Assembly (NCBI GenBank): GCA_036679405.1
Contig: JAVBVZ010000034.1
Coordinates: 211,888 to 275,887, forward strand
DNA: 64,000 bases
Source: JAEYKI01 sp036679405
Lineage (GTDB): Bacteria; Bacillota; Clostridia; Christensenellales; Christensenellaceae
Reading direction: 5' to 3'
In this document: one piece after another, positions 8,461-16,805 of the stretch
Layout of the letters: every line of letters starts with the position of its first letter
Numbering within the stretch: position 1 is the stretch's first letter
The notes under the pieces: generated by a model
What the model was told of the DNA's origin: nothing
What the model saw: the letters and a program-made list of their open reading frames with translations, nothing else
Database searches by the model: none
Program-made: the position numbers and the translations under genes

Positions 8461-8913
8461 TTAAAAATACAAGTCCACCAACAGCCCTCTTATATCGTCC
8501 ACATCGTCCAGCAGATCAAGGTTTTTTTCTTCTTTTTTCAAGATCTTCTGCGTCATTGCATCCAGCTTTTCATTGACCCTCCGTATAACGGCAAAGACCC
8601 GTCCCCTGCCGTTTCCGCCAAACTTTTCTTCTTTGGAAAAGGCATATCCGTTGCTCACCGTTTCATTTATCAACTGGGTGATCATCCCGCGGTATTTCTG
8701 CATTTCCCCCATATCTGCCCGGCGGCACAGCGTCGCACCCTGCTGTTCTATGTCGCGGATCAGCGCCAAAACCTGTTTTTCCAGGGCTGCGCCGCTCTCA
8801 CGGGAAAGATGCCTCTCAAAAGAAAGCACTTTTCCGGTTTCTTCTGCGCCGTCGTCCAAAGAATTTTGCACTTTGCGCTCCACTAATGACGGGGCGATAG
8901 TTTCAACAAGCAT
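8461..8913 (-). CDS. YaaR-family (DUF327) protein
   Basis: The 150-residue protein is all-helical with no signal peptide. The C-terminal half matches the YaaR family pattern as I know it: KYRGMITQLINETVSNGYAF, then RRVNEKLDAMTQKILKKEEKNLDLLDDVDDIRGLLVDLY at the end. The family has no settled function. In this operon it sits between a FliT-like chaperone gene and cheR, which suggests a role near flagella, but that is inference. The start ATG at 8913 has AAGGAAAG ahead. Confidence 0.8.
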   Translation of the reverse strand: MLVETIAPSLVERKVQNSLDDGAEETGKVLSFERHLSRESGAALEKQVLALIRDIEQQGATLCRRADMGEMQKYRGMITQLINETVSNGYAFSKEEKFGGNGRGRVFAVIRRVNEKLDAMTQKILKKEEKNLDLLDDVDDIRGLLVDLYF

Positions 8914-8934
8914 AAACTCTTTCCTTAAACCCTT

Positions 8935-9336
8935 TTAATAAACCCCGTCATCCATCGACTGGGCTGCATAAGCGCTGACCGCCCGCATGGACTGTCTGGA
9001 TGAGCGGACCTGATCCATGAACCGGCCCATCACTTCATTCATGATCCGAACATTTTCCTGATCCGCCCGGCTGATTTTCTTTGCTACTTCCCGGCAAAGC
9101 CACCGGTACTTTTCATATGCCGCTCCCGGTTCTCCCTCCTCGGATGAGGCCTCCCCGGTTTCAAGGGCCTTGATCGCCGTGATCAGGGCGTCCCTCCTGC
9201 GCAGCTTGGCCGCCACAGCCTGCAAATCCTCCATGGATTCGGCGCTTTTCAAGTCTGCCGATATTTCTTCCGTCACCTCAAGCAGCTGCCTGAAGGCGCG
9301 TTCTGTTTTTTTGATCAGAATCAATTTATTTTCCAC
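8935..9336 (-). CDS. FliT-like flagellar chaperone candidate
   Basis: A 133-residue all-helical, charged protein with heptad-like spacing and no membrane segment. Sequence alone does not identify it. Its position directly after fliD and fliS, where many bacteria carry fliT, and its size suggest an export chaperone of the FliT or FlgN kind. The start is GTG at 9336 with AAGAGG upstream, 15 bases after the fliS stop. It could instead be an unrelated small flagellar accessory protein. Confidence 0.55.
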   Translation of the reverse strand: MENKLILIKKTERAFRQLLEVTEEISADLKSAESMEDLQAVAAKLRRRDALITAIKALETGEASSEEGEPGAAYEKYRWLCREVAKKISRADQENVRIMNEVMGRFMDQVRSSRQSMRAVSAYAAQSMDDGVY

Positions 9337-9351
9337 CGGTTAAACCTCTTC

Positions 9352-9753
9352 TTATAAAAGTTCCTCGGCAATAAAGCTGCTGTCTGTCTGCATTTTTACA
9401 TCCACCCATGCTTCTTTCAGGGAAGAGAGGATCCCAAGAACAGCTTCTGCATTTTTAAAATCTTTGTGTATGTTCATCTGCCTCAGCTCATGCAGAATAT
9501 ACTCATAGATCTGCATGAGCTGCCCGGCAATCTGAAACTTAAGGTCCAGGCTCGCAATCAGTTCGATTATGATATCCTGCGCCCGCATCAGTGCGGCGCC
9601 TGTTTTTTCCACCGAGCCGCTTTTCAAATGGATTTGCGCCAGTTTAACCTGTTTGATGCAGCCTTCATACAAAAAAATAATCAAATCTACGGGGGAGGCG
9701 GTCGCCACATAATCCTGCCGGTAACGTTCCTTCAAATTTGCCGTTGCGTACAT
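9352..9753 (-). CDS. fliS: Flagellin export chaperone FliS
   Basis: FliS binds the C-terminus of flagellin in the cytoplasm and delivers it for export. The 133-residue protein has the family landmarks: YRQDYVATASPVDLIIFLYEGCIKQ near residues 11-35 and IYEYILHELRQMNIHKD around residues 83-99. The start ATG at 9753 has AGGAGAG upstream. It follows fliD in the usual fliD-fliS pair. Confidence 0.96.
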   Translation of the reverse strand: MYATANLKERYRQDYVATASPVDLIIFLYEGCIKQVKLAQIHLKSGSVEKTGAALMRAQDIIIELIASLDLKFQIAGQLMQIYEYILHELRQMNIHKDFKNAEAVLGILSSLKEAWVDVKMQTDSSFIAEELL

Positions 9754-9784
9754 ATACGTTCTCTCCTAAAAATCTTTCTTTGTC

Positions 9785-12070
9785 CTACAGCGTTCCGAGC
9801 TGCTGAGACAACCACTCCGACTGGGCCGTATACTGGGACAACAGTGTTTCCATGGTTGCAAACTTCAGATAATATTCATCTTCCTGATCCGCCATTTTTT
9901 CAACCAGCTCGTCATATTTGTCACTCGCATCCGAGATAGCGTCGTTTGTGTTTTGGAGCGACCCGGTGGTAACGGCGTTCTGGTAATCCGTCATGGATTT
10001 GAAAAAGCTCGTAATAATACCGGATTCCTGCTCAATAACGTCCGGGTCGGTCGAATCGGTCGAGCCCACAAAAACCTTGGTAACGGCCTCTATATCGTCG
10101 GCCAAAGCAGCGCGCAGCGTATCTTCATCCAGCGTGATCTGTCCTTTGTCATACCACGCTCCGGTGGAAAGGCCGATATCGCTGGCCGAAAGGTTCGTGT
10201 CCGATACTTTTTTAAACAGATCCGCCCGCATGTCGGCCAGCAGATTGCTGATATTGCTGTCGTTGCGCAGAATTCCGCTTTTGGCTTTCTCGTCCCATTT
10301 TTCAAGGTCGCTGTCGTCCATCTCGTCCCGCTGCGCTTCGGTCAGGATCGAATAATCATAGTCCGTTTTCTCGCTGATCTTCTCATTGAGCATCTCCACA
10401 ATACTGTTGTACTCTTCTATAAAGGCCTTCACTTTTTCCACAACACCGTCAATATCCTGAGAAACGCTAAACGAGATCGCTTCCTGGGTGCTTTCGGGGT
10501 CTGTGGAATCAAACGACGCTTTTAAATCAAACTGCATTCCATCAATCTCAAAACTGTTTGAATCCCGGGTAATGGTCTCGCCGTCTATCACGATCTGTGC
10601 GTCGCTGCCCTGCGCACTTAAAGCCGTTATGCCAAAAAATCCGTCTGCCCCAAAAGCATTTGAGCCATCTGCATTTGAAAGCTCAATCACGGCTTCATCC
10701 CCTGTATCGTCGCTTCGGAAGATAAACGAATCGGTAATGCTGCTGTAGATAAGGTTAACGTCCGCATCCTGCGTGACCTTTGCAACCATGGCCGAAACGC
10801 TGGTCTGCGTCGGATCAAAAGAGAAGTCTGTTCCGTTTACGGTAAAGCTGAAGTTTCCTTCCGAATCCAAGGCAAGGTACACCCCCATTTTAAGGGCCGC
10901 CTCACGGATGGAGTCGTTTTGCGGATCAATGGCATCCAGTTCACCGCTGGTGCCTTCCTCTGTCGCCACCGGGCTGTCCGCGCTGAAAAACAGGCTTCCG
11001 TCCGTGTTTAAAATCTCTATTGAGGATCCGTCGCCCAAAACCGTACTGCGGATAACAAATTGATCCGCCTGTTCATCATAAGTCATCGTGACGTTTGCGG
11101 AAGCATCGGCATTCACCGTGCTTATCACATCCCCCAGTGTCTGCGTTTTGGCAAAAGAAAATTCCTGTCCGTTGATGCTGAAAGATACGTTTCCGGACGT
11201 GTCTTCCCCAAATGTTTTCCCGGTTGCGGCTTCGATTTCCGCAAGTGTCATACTTTCACTGATCAGACTGACCTTCGTAATGTCTCCTTCGGCGATGCCC
11301 AGTGCGCCTTCGTCCCCAAAAAGATCGCAGGAACCGGCTATGTTCTTCAAGCTGAGCGTAGCCTCAATCCCAACAAGGTCGCTGTTGATGGAAATAGTGC
11401 CGTCTCCGTTTAAGATCATTGTTGCGCCCGCCGTTTCCCCGGCGTTCACCGCATCTATGACATCGCCCAGCGTCTCATCCTGGTTAAAAACAAAGGATTC
11501 CCCGTTAATGGAAAACGTCAGCTTTTCATTATCGTCTCCAAAATCAAAGACCTGCGTGCCGTCCTCATAGGTTAAGTCCTTTAACGCTACGCTCTGTGCG
11601 CCATCCTGCAATGTCTTTGTCCCGGTTACGCGCGCGGCGCTGTTGGTTTCCTGCGTCCCCCAGAACCCCGCGGAACGGCTCCGGTATTTTTCGCCGGCGC
11701 TCACCGCCGAAGCGGCCAGCTGCACACTGCTGATTTCATGTGAGTCCGTATACGCGGCCGACGTAGCCGTCACGTCCACATACTTGTTCTCGTCTATCTG
11801 TACGGCATACGCCTTATATGCGGAAGATGTAAACATATTGGATTCGCTGGTAGCGCTCATATACTTGGTCCTGAACGCTTTTAACTGGGTGTTGATATCG
11901 GTATATGCGTCCCGCTTCCATTCCAGCTTTGTTTTCTGCTGGTAAATCTTATCCAGTTTTGCCTGTTGTGTCGCCATAAGGTTTTCAACCAGTGAATCGG
12001 TATCAAGGCCGGAATAAAGGCCGGTGATCCGGGTTGTTGAATAAGAACTGATCGAACTGACGGATGACAT
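9785..12070 (-). CDS. fliD: Flagellar cap protein FliD, enlarged
   Basis: FliD caps the growing filament and folds flagellin. The 761-residue protein is longer than many FliD proteins. The N-terminal domain (ITGLYSGLDTDSLVENLMATQQAKLDKIYQQKTKLEWKRDAY) and C-terminal domain (VEKVKAFIEEYNSIVEMLNEKISEKTDY, NTNDAISDASDKYDELVEKMADQEDEYYLKFATMETLLSQ) are standard. Between them are three repeats of a hook-IN-like unit, each beginning F-S-I/V-N-G-x-x-F-x-F followed by a T-L-G-D-V-I-type stretch, near residues 183, 298 and 406. The insertion would lie on the outer face of the cap. It is the second gene of the SigD-like operon starting near 13200. Confidence 0.95.
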   Translation of the reverse strand: MSSVSSISSYSTTRITGLYSGLDTDSLVENLMATQQAKLDKIYQQKTKLEWKRDAYTDINTQLKAFRTKYMSATSESNMFTSSAYKAYAVQIDENKYVDVTATSAAYTDSHEISSVQLAASAVSAGEKYRSRSAGFWGTQETNSAARVTGTKTLQDGAQSVALKDLTYEDGTQVFDFGDDNEKLTFSINGESFVFNQDETLGDVIDAVNAGETAGATMILNGDGTISINSDLVGIEATLSLKNIAGSCDLFGDEGALGIAEGDITKVSLISESMTLAEIEAATGKTFGEDTSGNVSFSINGQEFSFAKTQTLGDVISTVNADASANVTMTYDEQADQFVIRSTVLGDGSSIEILNTDGSLFFSADSPVATEEGTSGELDAIDPQNDSIREAALKMGVYLALDSEGNFSFTVNGTDFSFDPTQTSVSAMVAKVTQDADVNLIYSSITDSFIFRSDDTGDEAVIELSNADGSNAFGADGFFGITALSAQGSDAQIVIDGETITRDSNSFEIDGMQFDLKASFDSTDPESTQEAISFSVSQDIDGVVEKVKAFIEEYNSIVEMLNEKISEKTDYDYSILTEAQRDEMDDSDLEKWDEKAKSGILRNDSNISNLLADMRADLFKKVSDTNLSASDIGLSTGAWYDKGQITLDEDTLRAALADDIEAVTKVFVGSTDSTDPDVIEQESGIITSFFKSMTDYQNAVTTGSLQNTNDAISDASDKYDELVEKMADQEDEYYLKFATMETLLSQYTAQSEWLSQQLGTL

Positions 12071-12107
12071 GAAAAAACACCTCTTTTATCGTTATTTCAA
12101 GGGGAGC

Positions 12108-13154
12108 TTAAATATGCGCAAAATATTGCACCTGCCCCAGCGTCCCCTGCCCGTATACGGAAGTAATATAGTTGTAGTTATATAAATGCCGCCCTGCCTG
12201 CGCGATCGCAACGCCGCGCTCCGCGTCGTACGTTCCGCTTTCCGACGGACTCACTACCTGCATATGCCCGTGCCCCCCGGAATTCTTCCAGGAAGTCACT
12301 GCGGGTTTTCCGGCATTGGCGTATTCCTGCGCCTGCTCGGCGGATACTTCCACCCATCCGTACTGCCTGCCGTATGTGTTCAGCCAGTCGTTGGTCGCGT
12401 TTGCGTCCAACTCCGTTGCGCCGGCGTCTCCCTGCGCTGCCGGCTCGCCGGTGGCAGCGTTTACATAGTGCGGTATTTCCGCGCCCATCGCGCGCGTAAC
12501 ATCCCAGGAAAAAATATTGCAGTACGTATCTCCCACGCCATTCTTATTGACACGGTAACGTTCGCTTGTCTCTACGCCAAACTGGCTGATCACTTCCCTG
12601 TATGTCCCCGGATCCCTTTCGCCCATATGGTTCACCACCAGCGGATTTGCCGTTTCCCACGCATTCGCGGGGACAGCTCCGGCCACGGTGGAAGCCTGGT
12701 TTGTATATGCAAGAAGGTTGGAAGCCTGCAGGGTACTCTGCGTTCCTTCGGAATTTATATCCGTTTCTTCCTGTTCCGTGTCTGTGCCAAGCGTACTTAA
12801 AAATGAAGAGCTTGCGTTCTCTTGGCTGCCGCTGCCCAGCAATGCGGAAATCAGGGCAATCCCCGCGTCCGATCCTCCGAAAAGCATTCCCGCAAACATC
12901 AATGCCAGCATGTTCTCCATAAAGCCGGAAGCGTCCTGCGTATTGCCGAAAAGAGAACTCCCCTGCTCCAAAAGGCTGGTTCCATACATTGAGGACGTCT
13001 CGCTGCTCTCTTCGGAAAATTCTCCTATACTGCGGGCGGATTCATTCAATACGGATGAAAGGATGGTGGCGAACAGCGTAGCGCTTTCACCACTCTGTGC
13101 AGTGCCTGTGGTGCCGTTTTGTCCCTGCGCCATGCCGACGGAATCGATCTGCAA
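12108..13154 (-). CDS. Cys/His (CHAP-like) hydrolase in the fliD operon, candidate FlgJ analogue
   Basis: A 348-residue protein with a low-complexity Ser/Gly/Thr/Glu-rich first half and a compact C-terminal domain. The domain has an apparent catalytic Cys212 in TYCNIFSWDV and His295/His297 in GGHGHMQVV, the layout of CHAP or NlpC/P60-type peptidoglycan hydrolases; the exact family is not certain. There is no signal peptide. The start is TTG at 13154, chosen because AAAGGAG lies ahead; longer in-frame starts would run through the promoter. Being first in an operon with fliD, it could be exported by the flagellar machine as FlgJ is in other bacteria. That role is inference. Confidence 0.75.
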   Translation of the reverse strand: MQIDSVGMAQGQNGTTGTAQSGESATLFATILSSVLNESARSIGEFSEESSETSSMYGTSLLEQGSSLFGNTQDASGFMENMLALMFAGMLFGGSDAGIALISALLGSGSQENASSSFLSTLGTDTEQEETDINSEGTQSTLQASNLLAYTNQASTVAGAVPANAWETANPLVVNHMGERDPGTYREVISQFGVETSERYRVNKNGVGDTYCNIFSWDVTRAMGAEIPHYVNAATGEPAAQGDAGATELDANATNDWLNTYGRQYGWVEVSAEQAQEYANAGKPAVTSWKNSGGHGHMQVVSPSESGTYDAERGVAIAQAGRHLYNYNYITSVYGQGTLGQVQYFAHI

Positions 13155-13203
13155 AGCATTTCTCCTTTTAATGGAATATTTTAGGTAAAAAACTCTATAG
13201 CAT

Positions 13204-13230
13204 ATATCGCGCCTTTCCGGCCCAACTTTA
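13204..13230 (-). promoter_or_regulatory. SigD-type promoter for the hydrolase-fliD operon
   Basis: On the minus strand TAAA (13227-13230), 15 bases, then CGCGATAT (13204-13211). The -35 is a perfect match and the spacing is exact; the -10 matches five of eight, including CGATA. It lies 50 bases upstream of the TTG start at 13154. Confidence 0.55.
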
Positions 13231-13259
13231 GCCCAAGTACGCAAATTCCGGTGAAAATT

Positions 13260-13286
13260 TAATTTCCAGGCGTTTATGTCCGATAT
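13260..13286 (+). promoter_or_regulatory. SigD-type promoter for the plus-strand ylqG/ylqH-like pair
   Basis: TAAT (13260-13263), 15 bases, then TCCGATAT (13279-13286); three of four and six of eight matches to the sigma-28 consensus with exact spacing. The coding start is 33 bases downstream at 13319. It is divergent from the promoter at 13204-13230. Confidence 0.6.
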
Positions 13287-13318
13287 AATGATCATGGAAT
13301 AAAGAAAGGAAAATCAAA

Positions 13319-14236
13319 ATGCGCGCACATCCTTCCGTCGAAATACAATGTACGCCCCAAAACAGCGCTTCCGATCTCTTTTTGAACCTGCGGACCGGCG
13401 ATACGCTGACCGCACGCCTTGTATCCACGAGCGGCGGCAGCGCCCTTCTTAAGGTGCGCGAAACATCTCTTAAAGCCCAATTGCCCCCCGGTGTGCATTT
13501 GCTTAAGGGCGACGTCCTGGCGCTTTCCCCGGACGGATGCAAAAGCGGGCGGTTCTCTTTTAAACTTCTCTCGGTTAACGGCCAAAGCGTTCTTCCCGAA
13601 GCGACCCATACGGAGCAAAGCCTTCTTGCCCTTGGCATTCCGCCCACCGCCCGCAACATCCGTTTGGCCCAGCTTTTAAGCCAGAGCGGGCACGCTCCCA
13701 CCCGGGAAATTGTAGACTCTTTTGGCAAGATCCTCTCAAAGGTCCCCGGCCTTCCCGTGTCCGTTTCTTCTTTTATGGCTGCCCGCGGCCTGATGCCGAA
13801 TGAAGAAGGAATCCGGCTTTTTTCCAAACCCGGGCCTCTTTTGGATCAAAGCGGAGAAATCACGCAAAACCTTTTGTATTATCCGTTCCCGTTCCGGCCG
13901 CATGACAAGCTTTTACGGTCCGCCCTGTTTGTTTTTCGGGACAAAAACGCGCCGGAGGCGGAAAAACAACAAACGGTCATCTTTATTTCTCTGCAAACAC
14001 AGCATCTGGGAACGGTACAGGCTTCTCTTTGCGCCGGCAGCGGCGGCCTGAAAGTAGATCTTACCCTAAGCTCCACCCCTGTCCAAATGTTTTTTCTTCA
14101 GCATCTGGACACGCTGCAAGAGGCCTTGTCCCAAACCGGCCTCCCCCTCCGCGCCCTGCACGCATCCGCAGCTCCCTGCCCTGCCTGTGCCTCTGTGGAT
14201 GAACGTCCCCGGGGTGAAATAGACATACATGTATAA
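13319..14236 (+). CDS. YlqG/FliK-C-domain-like flagellar protein
   Basis: A 305-residue protein with no signal peptide. Residues of about 235-275 (HLGTVQASLCAGSGGLKVDLTLSS and LDTLQEALSQTGLPLRAL) resemble the hook-length-control C-terminal domain of FliK. The N-terminal part is beta-rich (LFLNLRTGDTLTARLVSTSGGSALLKV). The next gene encodes a stand-alone FlhB C-terminal domain, the same pairing as ylqG-ylqH in Bacillus. The start ATG at 13319 has AAAGGA upstream. The pair stands opposite to all neighbouring flagellar genes and has its own SigD-like promoter. The exact role is unknown. Confidence 0.7.
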   Translation: MRAHPSVEIQCTPQNSASDLFLNLRTGDTLTARLVSTSGGSALLKVRETSLKAQLPPGVHLLKGDVLALSPDGCKSGRFSFKLLSVNGQSVLPEATHTEQSLLALGIPPTARNIRLAQLLSQSGHAPTREIVDSFGKILSKVPGLPVSVSSFMAARGLMPNEEGIRLFSKPGPLLDQSGEITQNLLYYPFPFRPHDKLLRSALFVFRDKNAPEAEKQQTVIFISLQTQHLGTVQASLCAGSGGLKVDLTLSSTPVQMFFLQHLDTLQEALSQTGLPLRALHASAAPCPACASVDERPRGEIDIHV

Positions 14237-14247
14237 AGGATACGCCC

Positions 14248-14514
14248 ATGAAAAAAAATATAAAAAAGGCCGCCGCCTTAAAATATGATCCTGAAAAAAA
14301 CAACGCGCCCGTTCTGACAGCAGCCGGAGAAGGGCTGCTTGCGCAGCGTATCGTTGATAGTGCGCATGAGCACAACGTTCCGGTGACCTGCGACCCGGCG
14401 CTTGCCGGGCTGCTTTCCCGCATGCCGACCGGCCGGGAAATTCCTCCCGAACTGTACCGGGCGGTCGCGGAGATCCTTGTGTTTGTAAGCCGTTTGGACC
14501 AGGAATATAAATAG
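14248..14514 (+). CDS. YlqH-like FlhB C-terminal-domain protein
   Basis: An 88-residue protein that matches the cytoplasmic C-terminal domain of FlhB, the export switch: AAALKYDPEKNNAPVLTAAGEGLLAQRIVDSAHEHNVPVTCDPALAGLL, then IPPELYRAVAEILVFV. The autocleavage motif NPTH of full FlhB is absent, as in other stand-alone YlqH proteins. It follows the ylqG-like gene by 11 bases. It may swap with or assist the C-terminal part of FlhB; that is inference from the family. Confidence 0.85.
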   Translation: MKKNIKKAAALKYDPEKNNAPVLTAAGEGLLAQRIVDSAHEHNVPVTCDPALAGLLSRMPTGREIPPELYRAVAEILVFVSRLDQEYK

Positions 14515-14580
14515 GCGCCGCCCCCGCATCTTTCAAAAAACGAGTCCCGGTATTTCTGCTTTTTTTAAAATTCGCCCATA

Positions 14581-14613
14581 AAAAAAGGGCTTTTGCCCTT
14601 CTTGTTTTTTTAA
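14581..14613. terminator. Bidirectional intrinsic terminator
   Basis: AAGGGC (14585-14590), TTTT loop, GCCCTT (14595-14600), a near-continuous T-run to 14613 on the plus strand and an A-run at 14578-14586 that reads as T's on the minus strand. It separates the convergent ylqH-like gene and cheB, whose 3' ends face each other here. Confidence 0.85.
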
Positions 14614-14615
14614 TT

Positions 14616-15659
14616 CTATTTTCTCTCAAAATACTCTAAAATAATGTCCGCAATCTTCTCCAGCGGCGCCTGTCGCGCCACAGCGCCCGCCCTGAAGGCT
14701 GCGGCCGGCATTCCGTATACCACGCAGCTTTTTTCATCCTGGCCGACCGTAAAAGCATTTCTGTTCCGCATGGCCAGCAATCCTTTCGCCCCATCCTGCC
14801 CCATTCCGGTAAGTATGATCCCCACCGTATCTTTGTCCGCAAACTTAGCCACCGAATGAAACAGCACATCCACCGACGGACAATGCCCGTTCACTTTTTC
14901 ACCCGCCTGACAACGGATCTGCATAACGGAGCCGCTTTTCACAACGGACATATGCCTGTCCCCGGGCGCAATATATACGTGGCCCGGGCGCAGTGTTTCT
15001 CCATCTTCCGCTTCCTTGACTTCCAGTGCGCACTCTCCGTTCAGGCGGTTTGCATACATCTTTGTGAAAACCGGAGGCATATGCTGCGTAATGACCATTC
15101 CCGGAAGGCTGGCCGGCAGCCTTTTTAATATTTTGCTGGTTGCTTCCGTCCCGCCGGTCGAGGCGCCCAGGGCGATCAGCCCGCCTGTCCGGCGCATGTT
15201 CCCCCACAGCCTCTGCCCGGATCCGGCATCCGGTCCCTCCGCGCCTCCGGCGCGCAGTTTTGCTTTGGACGCAATCCTTATTTTGCCCGCAAGGTCGCCT
15301 AAAAATTTATCCATATTGGCCGGCTCAGCCATCGACGGTTTTACTACAAAATCCACGGCGCCGGCTTTGAAAGCCTCAAATACGATACCGTTGACCGCGC
15401 TTACCACTACCACCGGCATCGGCGTTTTGGGCATCAGTTCTTTTAAAAAATCAATCCCGTTCATGCCCGGCATCTCCACGTCCAGCGTCATGACGTCGGG
15501 GGCCAGTTCTTTCAGTTTCTCTTTCGCCTGAAGCGCGCTGGCTGCTGTTCCCACAACCCGTATATACGGATGTCCTGTCAATGCCCGCATGATGACCGTT
15601 CTGAAAAAAAGAGAGTCGTCCACTACCAGAACCGTGATCTTCCCGCTTGCGTTATCCAT
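14616..15659 (-). CDS. cheB: Chemotaxis methylesterase/deamidase CheB
   Basis: CheB removes receptor methyl groups when phosphorylated by CheA. The 347-residue protein has an N-terminal receiver domain with the acceptor Asp60 (VMTLDVEMPG), a linker, and the esterase domain with Ser167 in GASTGG, His193 in TQHMPP and Asp289 in GMGQDG. All catalytic residues are present. The start ATG at 15659 has GGAGGGG upstream. It is the last gene of the long cheC-to-cheB run. Confidence 0.97.
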   Translation of the reverse strand: MDNASGKITVLVVDDSLFFRTVIMRALTGHPYIRVVGTAASALQAKEKLKELAPDVMTLDVEMPGMNGIDFLKELMPKTPMPVVVVSAVNGIVFEAFKAGAVDFVVKPSMAEPANMDKFLGDLAGKIRIASKAKLRAGGAEGPDAGSGQRLWGNMRRTGGLIALGASTGGTEATSKILKRLPASLPGMVITQHMPPVFTKMYANRLNGECALEVKEAEDGETLRPGHVYIAPGDRHMSVVKSGSVMQIRCQAGEKVNGHCPSVDVLFHSVAKFADKDTVGIILTGMGQDGAKGLLAMRNRNAFTVGQDEKSCVVYGMPAAAFRAGAVARQAPLEKIADIILEYFERK

Positions 15660-15704
15660 GTTTTGCCCCTCCCTTCAGGCCGAAAGTTTTCCGGCCGCTG
15701 TCCT

Positions 15705-16805
15705 CTATGAAATTTTGGCCGTGGGAAGATTGATCTCGGTAATCCGTACGCCGTAGTTGTCGTCGATCACCACGACCTCCCCTTTGCCAATGCTTTTACC
15801 GTTTACCAGGATATCCACAGCTTCTCCCGCAATTTTATCCAGCACGATCACAAATCCCGTGTTGAAATCCAATATGTCTTTTATCTTCTTTTTCGTCCGT
15901 CCAAGCTCCACCGTTACCTTCATGGGCACGTCCTGGATCATATCTATATTTTTGAGCAGCGGGCCGCCTTCTCTTTGCTCAAGCGAATCAAAAGAAGGAA
16001 GACGGGCCGACTTCACCTTTATATCTTCATCTTTTGCGCCGGATGCGGCTCCCACAGTCATGGGCTCGGGCGGATTTTCCACTTCGGCTTTTGCCTCCTC
16101 GACCTGCTGTGTTCCGCCAATAACGCTTTCCGCCATATTTTTGGCAAACGGAAGAGGCAGGATCTGCATAATTTCGCTGGTAAGGAGCCCTTCTATCTCC
16201 ATTTTAAAATTAATTTTTACGATCGGTTCGTCACTATCCGCAAAGGCGTGCAGGATTCCCTCTTCCTCCAGTTGTATCTTTCTGGCCTCCGGCGTAGAAA
16301 TATTGATAGGCGTTCCCAATATATCCGCAAGGGAAGTTGCCGAAGATCCGACCATCTGGTTCATTACCTCCCGGATCGCGCTTAAATGTGTTTCATCCAG
16401 TTCAATATGGTCGGCGTCTATTTCTCCTTCCTCTCCCAAAAGAAGATTGGTGATCAACGCCACGTCATAATCCTTTAAGACCAGGAGGTTCTTTCCGGTG
16501 AGTCCCTGCGTATAGTTTACTTCCACCACCACAATAGGCGCGGAATACTCATCGCTTAAGGATTTTAAAGTATGCACCGAAACAGCCGGGGTTGTTATGG
16601 TCACCTTTCTTCCAAGAAGGGTAAACATGGTTGTGGCCGCAGTGCCCATGCAGATATTTCCCACTTCTCCCAGAACGTCCTGTTCATCTTTGGAAAGAAA
16701 ATCATCTGTAGTAAGCGCGCTGCCGTCTTTGACCTGTCCTGCGTCGCTCAGCATTTTTTCGATCTGTTCCTGGCTCAAAAAATCATTGTTACTCAACTTG
16801 TTCAT
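15705..16805 (-). CDS. fliY: Flagellar switch/CheY-P phosphatase FliY
   Basis: FliY combines a CheC-like CheY-P phosphatase with a FliN-like switch domain. The 366-residue protein has both phosphatase motifs (DVLGEVGNICMGTAAT and SAIREVMNQMVGSSAT) in the first 160 residues, a linker, and a C-terminal FliN domain (VKVTVELGRTKKKIKDILDF to RITEIN). The ATG at 16805 overlaps the fliM end, with AAGGAG only one base ahead. A TTG three codons later at 16796 has better spacing and may be the true start. FliY in place of FliN is typical of Gram-positive flagella. Confidence 0.96.
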   Translation of the reverse strand: MNKLSNNDFLSQEQIEKMLSDAGQVKDGSALTTDDFLSKDEQDVLGEVGNICMGTAATTMFTLLGRKVTITTPAVSVHTLKSLSDEYSAPIVVVEVNYTQGLTGKNLLVLKDYDVALITNLLLGEEGEIDADHIELDETHLSAIREVMNQMVGSSATSLADILGTPINISTPEARKIQLEEEGILHAFADSDEPIVKINFKMEIEGLLTSEIMQILPLPFAKNMAESVIGGTQQVEEAKAEVENPPEPMTVGAASGAKDEDIKVKSARLPSFDSLEQREGGPLLKNIDMIQDVPMKVTVELGRTKKKIKDILDFNTGFVIVLDKIAGEAVDILVNGKSIGKGEVVVIDDNYGVRITEINLPTAKIS

